Under the pieces are notes generated by a model that ran no database searches, was not told where the DNA came from, and saw only the letters and a program-made list of their open reading frames with translations. From Saccharopolyspora oryzae (GTDB lineage: Bacteria > Actinomycetota > Actinomycetes > Mycobacteriales > Pseudonocardiaceae): a stretch of DNA of 64,000 nt. Location: assembly GCF_027853915.1 (NCBI RefSeq), contig NZ_JAQGLA010000028.1, positions 1 to 64,000 of the forward strand, read 5' to 3'. A program made the position numbers and the translations under genes. Below, piece after piece: positions 59,262 through 64,000 of this stretch. Numbering within the stretch: the stretch's first letter is position 1; every line of letters starts with the position of its first letter.

Positions 59262-59960
59262 TCAGTCGGGAGATGCTGACGGTTCGGCGGACGACAAACC
59301 CGAGATCGGGCGGTTTTCCGGGTGTTTCGAGCCGACCGTCCGCGGGTTGGTCAGGCTCGGTCCGGTCGGCAGCACGACCAGCGCACCGCGCAGGTCGCCG
59401 GTCCCGGAAGCGGGTTGCGACGGGGCGTCGGTGTCATGATCGCTGCTGTTCAGAGGTGCTTCGTCGGCTGAGTCGGGGTTGGGCGCACGAGGTTCCGCAG
59501 GGCTGTGGGCGTGGGTGCGCTCAACGGCGACAGGTTCCGGGGGCGACGGCTCGGCTCGCGCGGCGCGGGGTGGCGCGGCGGAGGGCTGCTGCATCGACGG
59601 CAGCGCGGTCGGCGCAGCCATCGGGGTGGGATCCGGATCGTCGACCGAGGCAGGCGGTTCCTGCTGGTCGACCGGTGCCGGCGGTTCGATCTCCACGGCG
59701 TCGGGCGGCTCGGGCTCCGGGCGCTGCACCTCGTCCAGTTCGGGGTGCAGGTCCTCCGCGCGCGGCGGCACGACGTCGAGCTCTGGCGGGGCGATTTCGA
59801 CCTCGACCTGCGGCTTTTCGAGGTCGGGCTGGTCGGCGGCTTCGGCGATCGAGTCCGTGCCGAGCCAGCCGCCGAGGCAGATGCCGCTGAACAGCGAAAC
59901 CCGCGCGACGAGCAGGGCGAGCCGCGACCTGGGGCCGCGCAGTGCGCAGCTTCCGGTCAC
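59262..59960 (-). CDS. exported proline/glutamate-rich protein
   Basis: About 232 residues. A hydrophobic N-terminal segment (RLALLVARVSLFSGICLGGWLG) with an upstream basic patch looks like a signal peptide or anchor. The rest is low complexity: repeated Pro-Glu/Pro-Pro motifs (VEIAPPELDVVPP, EPEPPDAVEIEPPAPVDQQEPP), then Ser/Pro-rich to the end. No domain. GTG 59960 is chosen as it precedes the hydrophobic segment with AGGCG nine bases upstream. It is divergent from the subtilase; being its substrate is only a guess. Confidence 0.6.
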   Translation of the reverse strand: MTGSCALRGPRSRLALLVARVSLFSGICLGGWLGTDSIAEAADQPDLEKPQVEVEIAPPELDVVPPRAEDLHPELDEVQRPEPEPPDAVEIEPPAPVDQQEPPASVDDPDPTPMAAPTALPSMQQPSAAPPRAARAEPSPPEPVAVERTHAHSPAEPRAPNPDSADEAPLNSSDHDTDAPSQPASGTGDLRGALVVLPTGPSLTNPRTVGSKHPENRPISGLSSAEPSASPD

Positions 59961-60183
59961 GATCACCACCGCCTGTCGGTCGGGTCCCGCGCGGCAGAGC
60001 GCGGCATCAGCGTTGGTTGCGCCGTGATCGACGCCGTTGGTGGCATTCAACCACTTCCAGCGGCTGTTTCGCGCCACCGACCGCGAGGGGAACAGCGGTC
60101 GTGCCTGCATTCTCCACGCAATCGGGCGACTGGGGAAGATCTGCGCCGCCGTCGGTCGGGTGAGTCCGGTACCGGCGGGCGGC

Positions 60184-60231
60184 GTGTCCGCTGTGGACGG
60201 ACGACGTGCTGGGCACAGTGTCCGCTGTGGA
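60184..60231 (+). promoter_or_regulatory. 14-base direct repeat at the subtilase start
   Basis: GTGTCCGCTGTGGA occurs at 60184-60197 and 60218-60231. The second copy includes the alternative GTG start at 60218. It may be an activator or sigma/regulator site. Confidence 0.35.
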
Positions 60232-61354
60232 TCAAGGGAGCGGAACTCAACTCGGGATCGGTGAACTCCGGCAGCTGTGGGCGGCCTACGGGCACGACCT
60301 GCTGCTGCACGATCCGGGCGGGAGCGGTGAATGCCTGGTCCGGCGTGGTGAGCTGATCACCTCGGCGGCGTCGCTGGACCCGGTGCTCGACCGGTGCCGG
60401 AGGTGGGTCGACGACGTGCAGCACGACGAGGAACTGCTGCTGGCCAGGGTGCGGTTGCGGGGCGCGGAGCGGGATCGGTGCGTCGACGTGGCGCGCGAAA
60501 CCAGCGGTGCCGCGGCCAACCACGTGCACTTCGGAAGCCCGGTCATGTACGGAACACCCGTTATGTACGGCACCGGTGCGGAAGCGCAGGCGGCGTCTCC
60601 GATCCCGGAACCGCCCGCGGTGCAGTGGGATCCGGCGGTGGTGGTCGGGGTGCTCGACACCGGTTGCGATCCGCATCCGTGGTTCCGGGACCGGCCGTGG
60701 TTCGAGGCGGTGCCGGAAGAGCTCGACGCCGACGACGACGCAGGTCAGGACCGGCAGGCCGGGCACGGGACGTTCGTCAGCGGAGTGCTGCTGCAGCACG
60801 CGCCGGGAGCGGTGCTGCGGACGCAGCGGGTGCTCTCCTCGCTCGGCTTCACCGACGACTACACGGTGGTGGCCGGGCTGCGTTCGCTGCGGTTGGCCGC
60901 TGCCGCGCGGGGTGAGCGCATCGGCGTAGTGGTGCTGACCGCCGGCTGCCACACCGCCGATGACGAATGCCCGCCGATCCTGCGGGAGGAGCTGGAGCAC
61001 TGGTCGGACGCGGTCGTCGTGGCGGCGGCCGGGAACCAGGCGCGGAGCAGGCCGTTCTGGCCCGCGGCCCTGCCGTCGGTGGTGGGCGTGGCCGCGACCG
61101 GGGCGGACGGCGCGGTGGCGGAGTTCTCGAACTTCGGGCCCTGGGTCGACGCAGCCGCGCTCGGCGCTGATGTGACCAGCAGTTTCGTCCAGATGGCCGG
61201 TGGCGGTGTCCGGAACTTCGGCTATGCGAGCTGGAGCGGGACGTCCTTCGCCGCGCCGCGAGTGGCGGCGGCTGCTGCCACCGCGCTGCACGAGGGCCGG
61301 ACTCCGGCAGAAGCACTCGAAATCGTTCGCCAGGACTACCCGTTCGAGCGGTAA
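60206..61354 (+). CDS. intracellular subtilisin-like serine protease (S8)
   Basis: 382 residues. Catalytic triad: Asp151 (VGVLDTGCD), His187 (QAGHGTFVSG) and Ser347 (SWSGTSFAAP); oxyanion Asn277 (VAAAGNQ). There is no signal peptide and no prodomain of usual type. Instead, a 140-residue N-terminal part of unknown fold carries a short duplicated PVMYGTPVMYGTG motif (112-124), which might be a binding or processing site. It is the first gene of a tight operon with a sigma factor and a TPR/CHAT-type protein. Start GTG 60206, 60218 or 60227. Confidence 0.88.
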   Translation: MLGTVSAVDQGSGTQLGIGELRQLWAAYGHDLLLHDPGGSGECLVRRGELITSAASLDPVLDRCRRWVDDVQHDEELLLARVRLRGAERDRCVDVARETSGAAANHVHFGSPVMYGTPVMYGTGAEAQAASPIPEPPAVQWDPAVVVGVLDTGCDPHPWFRDRPWFEAVPEELDADDDAGQDRQAGHGTFVSGVLLQHAPGAVLRTQRVLSSLGFTDDYTVVAGLRSLRLAAAARGERIGVVVLTAGCHTADDECPPILREELEHWSDAVVVAAAGNQARSRPFWPAALPSVVGVAATGADGAVAEFSNFGPWVDAAALGADVTSSFVQMAGGGVRNFGYASWSGTSFAAPRVAAAAATALHEGRTPAEALEIVRQDYPFER

Positions 61355-61436
61355 TCGGCGCGAAGTGAATCTGTACGGCCTGCTCGCTCCTCTATTACCC
61401 GGGGGCCGAAAGATCGAGAGCGGGGAGGAGCAGGTC

Positions 61437-62021
61437 GTGCAGGAGGTCGGGGAGACCGGTGCCGGGGCGGTGCTGTTGCGCCGGGCGGCGGCCGGTGATC
61501 AGCGGGCGTGGCAGGAGTTGGTGGACTGCAACGCGTCGGTGGTCTGGGGTGTTTCGCGGGCGTTCACCACGAGCACCGCGGATGCCGAGGACGTCTGCCA
61601 GGCGACGTGGTTGTTGCTGGCGGAGAACCTGGATCGGCTGCGCGATCCGGGATCGCTGTCCGCGTGGTTGGTGACGACCGCGCGCCGGGAATCGTTGCGG
61701 TTGCACCGCGCTCGGAAGCGGGAATCGCCGGTGGGGCTGGATTCCGAGGCGCTCGCGGTGGCCGAGCACGCCGAGGATCCGGAGCACAAGGTGCTGCGGG
61801 ATCTGACGAGTTCGCGGTTGGCGCAGTCGTTCGCCGAGTTGCCGCAGCGCTGCCAGCAGCTGCTGCGGGTGCTGGCGGTCGCGCCGGAGGCGAGCTACGC
61901 GCAGGTCAGCGAGGTGCTGGGGTGGCCGCGCGGCACGATCGGGCCGAAGAAGAGCCGGTGCCTGGCGGAGTTGCGGCGGCGCATGCTCGCCGCCGACGTG
62001 CCTGAGGAGGTGGCGGGATGA
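61437..62021 (+). CDS. ECF-type sigma factor
   Basis: 194 residues. Region 2 (about 14-85): AAAGDQRAWQELVDCNASVVWGVSRAF, TADAEDVCQATWLLL and GSLSAWLVTTARRESLRLHR. Region 4 (about 128-183): LAQSFAELPQRCQQLLRVLAV, YAQVSEVLGWPRGTIGPKKSRCLAELRRR. GTG 61437 has GGGGAGGAG six bases upstream. No anti-sigma factor is adjacent; the small gene downstream overlaps the stop by four bases and may take that role. It should direct transcription of a small regulon, perhaps this operon. Confidence 0.92.
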   Translation: MQEVGETGAGAVLLRRAAAGDQRAWQELVDCNASVVWGVSRAFTTSTADAEDVCQATWLLLAENLDRLRDPGSLSAWLVTTARRESLRLHRARKRESPVGLDSEALAVAEHAEDPEHKVLRDLTSSRLAQSFAELPQRCQQLLRVLAVAPEASYAQVSEVLGWPRGTIGPKKSRCLAELRRRMLAADVPEEVAG

Positions 62022-62494
62022 ATCCGCAGCTGCCGAGCGAGCTGCGCGGGTTGCGCGATCTGTTCCAGTCCTGCGATCCCGTTCCCGAGCGGGCGCTCGC
62101 GGGCGCGTACGCGGCGATGTCGCGCCGGTCGGGTTACCGGGATCCGGTGGCGTTGCAGTTGATCGGGGATTCCGCGGAGTCGCTGGCCCAGGTGCGTTCC
62201 ATCGGTCCGCCGGAGCCGCGGGTGCTCACCTTCGCGATGCCGGGCCGGGTGCTGGAGCTGGACCTGCTCCCGGTCGAGGAGGACCGGTACGAGGTGTCCG
62301 GCATGGTGCTGAACCGAGCGGGCGGCGCACCGCCGGCCGGGGACGTGGTGCTGCGGCACCGGGTCGGCGAGTGCGCGGGCTCGTTGGACGAGCACGGTGC
62401 GTTCCGGGTGGGAGATGTCCCGCGCGGTCCGCTGAGCGTGGTGTTCCGGCCGCTGCGGTCGGAGCCCGCCGTCGCGGATTGGCTGGTCTGTTGA
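62018..62494 (+). CDS. small protein between sigma factor and CHAT-type gene
   Basis: 158 residues. N-terminal helix ELRGLRDLFQSCDPVPERALAGAYAAMSR, then a beta-rich part with RVLTFAMPGRVLELDLLPVEEDRYEVSGMVLNRAGG and LDEHGAFRVGDVPRGPLSVVFR, which resembles a carboxypeptidase-regulatory-like strand fold. It is bound by four-base overlaps to both neighbours. It lacks a zinc-binding anti-sigma motif, so its role as a sigma regulator is an inference from position. Confidence 0.82.
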   Translation: MNPQLPSELRGLRDLFQSCDPVPERALAGAYAAMSRRSGYRDPVALQLIGDSAESLAQVRSIGPPEPRVLTFAMPGRVLELDLLPVEEDRYEVSGMVLNRAGGAPPAGDVVLRHRVGECAGSLDEHGAFRVGDVPRGPLSVVFRPLRSEPAVADWLVC

Positions 62495-64000
62495 GCGCCG
62501 GGGCGGCGGTGGCACCGCCGGATCGGATCGGGTCCGCGACCTGGTGGCGGGACAATGCCAGCTCGGCGCCGGATGACGCGATGCGCAAAGCCGTGGAGCT
62601 GCTGTCCGATGCGGACGGCGAGTTGCGCGCGCTGGCCCGCCACATCGCGGCTTTGGCGGCGGTCGAGCAGGGGCGGGTGCGGCAGGCGCACCGGCACGCC
62701 CGTCTCGGACTCACCGCTGCGCGCCGCGCGGAGCGGTGGCGGTTGGCCGGGCAGTTGCAGCTCACGTTGGCGTGGATCGAGCTGGAGCGCGGCGACGTCG
62801 ACGCCAGTTGGGCGAACCTGGTGGCGGCGGAGCCCCAGCTGTCCGCTGCCGAGCAGGGGCGCGCGGCGTGCTTGCGCGGACTCCTGCACTGCCAGGGCGA
62901 TCAGCACCGCGAGGCACGTGCCGAGCTGACCCGGGCGCTGCGCAGCCTGACGGCCGACGACGACCGCCGTTGGATGGCCAACGCGCTGATGGGCCGTGGT
63001 CTGGCCAACCTGTACGAGAACCGGTTGGAGGCTGCCGAATCGGATCTCGCCGCAGCGGAACGGGTTTTCGCCTCAGCAGGTCAGGCCGCGCGGGCGGCGG
63101 GGTGCCGGCACAACCGGGGTTGCGTCGCGTTCCGGGCCGGTGACCTGCCGCGCGCGTTGCGGCTGTTCGAGGAAGCCGTCGCGGCCGGCTTGGACGTGCG
63201 GTCGAGTCCGGAAGCGCTGGTCGATCGCGCGGAGGCGTTGGCCGCGGCCGGGTTGACCGCCGATGCGCGAGCGGTGATGGAGCAGGCGGCGGATCGGCTG
63301 GCGGCGTGCGGCAGGGCTGGGCGGCTCGCGGAGACCAGGCTGGCGCTCGCCAGTTGCGCGTTGCAGGTCGACGACCTGGTCGCCGCGGTGCAGGCGGCGA
63401 CCAGCGCGCGTCGGCTGTTCCGCACGCAGCGCCGTCCGGCGTGGGCGGCGTTGGCGACAGCCGTGGTGTGGCAGGCGAAGCTGCGCGCCGGCCAGTGCTC
63501 GCGGTACTCCTTGTCGGCGGCGCGGCGAGCGGCTGCTGCGTGCGCCGAGTTCGGCTGGACCGGCTTGGCCGCGGAACTCCGGCTGACCGCGGCCAGATGC
63601 GCGGCGCGGGCGGGAATGCGCGCGGCGTCCCGGAAATTGCTCGCCATGTGCGCGCCGTTGCGGGAAGTCGTCGAGTCGCCTCCGCAGCACCGTGCGCTGG
63701 GGTGGTTGGCCGAAGCTCTGCTGGCCGAGCAGGACGATGACGCCGAGCGGCTGTTCGAGGCGTGCGAGGGTGGTTTGCGCGCTGTGGACGGTCAGATCTC
63801 CGACATGGCGGCCTTCGAACTGCGCGTGCACACCGCGGGACTGGCCGCTGAGCTCGGTGATCTCGCGGTCGGTGCCGCGTTGCGCAGCGGAGATCCCGAA
63901 CTGGTGCTGCGCTGGACGGAGCGGTCCCGGGCGAGTGCCCTGCACCGCCGGGCCTTGCGGCCACCGGTGGATCCGCAGCTGAACTCGGCCCTGGTGCGAT
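62491..64000 (+). CDS. TPR-rich, probable CHAT-domain protein (5' part)
   Basis: An open reading frame from TTG 62491 (overlapping the previous stop by four bases) to the window edge: 503 codons seen, no stop. It is a long helical repeat of TPR type (HARLGLTAARRAERWRLAGQ, YENRLEAAESDLAAAERVFA, RALRLFEEAVAAGLDV and so on). The last part, ELVLRWTERSRASALHRRALRPPVDPQLNSALVR, matches the segment just before the CHAT protease domain in actinobacterial CHAT proteins. The catalytic His and Cys would lie beyond the window. GTG 62509 is an alternative start. Confidence 0.75.
   Translation, partial: MSAGAAVAPPDRIGSATWWRDNASSAPDDAMRKAVELLSDADGELRALARHIAALAAVEQGRVRQAHRHARLGLTAARRAERWRLAGQLQLTLAWIELERGDVDASWANLVAAEPQLSAAEQGRAACLRGLLHCQGDQHREARAELTRALRSLTADDDRRWMANALMGRGLANLYENRLEAAESDLAAAERVFASAGQAARAAGCRHNRGCVAFRAGDLPRALRLFEEAVAAGLDVRSSPEALVDRAEALAAAGLTADARAVMEQAADRLAACGRAGRLAETRLALASCALQVDDLVAAVQAATSARRLFRTQRRPAWAALATAVVWQAKLRAGQCSRYSLSAARRAAAACAEFGWTGLAAELRLTAARCAARAGMRAASRKLLAMCAPLREVVESPPQHRALGWLAEALLAEQDDDAERLFEACEGGLRAVDGQISDMAAFELRVHTAGLAAELGDLAVGAALRSGDPELVLRWTERSRASALHRRALRPPVDPQLNSALVR

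Noticed and set aside
59262-60110. Longer start (60110) for the proline-rich protein
   Set aside because: It would put about 50 non-hydrophobic residues before the signal-like segment and run closer to the divergent subtilase promoter; GTG 59960 has better spacing to a ribosome binding site.

Overview
The window is high-GC DNA with GTG/TTG starts, strong AGGAGG-type ribosome binding sites and many TetR, XRE/MmyB and F420/flavin-type genes. This fits an actinomycete, most likely Pseudonocardiaceae (Saccharopolyspora-like). The genus is an inference; no rRNA is present. I see no phage, insertion sequence, transposase or CRISPR array. The accessory character lies in a catabolic island and in several families of intergenic palindromes.

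Layout. 1-4.3 kb: an orphan LuxR-type regulator converging on a sensor kinase, a membrane-anchored golvesin-like protein, a DUF4232 lipoprotein and tRNA-Lys. 4.3-8 kb: a small membrane protein, a PLP decarboxylase, a 33-residue membrane miniprotein and a membrane-linked Nudix protein. 8-21 kb: an aromatic catabolic island. It holds catC-catA-catB, a SnoaL protein, a FixJ-like regulator, an iacH-like amidase, an iacG-like flavin reductase, a PAS sensor kinase, and a run matching iacA-B-C-D-E-F. The order and families match the known indole-3-acetic acid (auxin) pathway to catechol, here joined to the catechol ortho-cleavage genes. A motif with core CGTAGGGGA, followed or preceded by CTTCAG/CTCAG, occurs 80-90 bp upstream of catB, iacG and iacA, and is a candidate site of the two-component system.

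21-44 kb: ordinary accessory genes. These are a secreted amidase, a flavoprotein, TetR and XRE regulators with their oxidoreductase targets, a secreted chorismate mutase, PAP2, DUF418, a YigZ-type protein, a MetE-like methyltransferase, an FAD monooxygenase, aldo/keto reductases, an MFS transporter, an arylsulfotransferase-like protein and a solitary cytochrome oxidase subunit I. 44-50 kb: a TetR-controlled acyl-CoA carboxylase beta / biotin carboxylase-BCCP / acyl-CoA dehydrogenase operon (leucine/isovalerate type). 50-59 kb: a ribbon-helix-helix-like protein, a copper chaperone, tRNA-Glu/Asp/Phe, an SRPBCC protein, TetR/hydrolase, an ABC-F ATPase and a YczE/YczR-like divergent pair. 59-64 kb: a secreted proline-rich protein divergent from an intracellular subtilase - ECF sigma factor - small protein - TPR/CHAT-type operon that runs off the window.

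Intergenic repeats are the other striking content. There are (i) five 42-68 bp palindromes with a GCTATAGC centre and GTGAG/CTCAC outer arms just after stop codons; (ii) paired 18-bp palindromes CAGTTTCAATTGAAACTG repeated at exactly 41 bp; (iii) hairpins with CGCAAATTCAATGGAAAT arms. Families (ii) and (iii) share a GTGTCGGGA linker with DnaA-box-like TTGTCCACA words and combine into one composite element at 44.12-44.30 kb.
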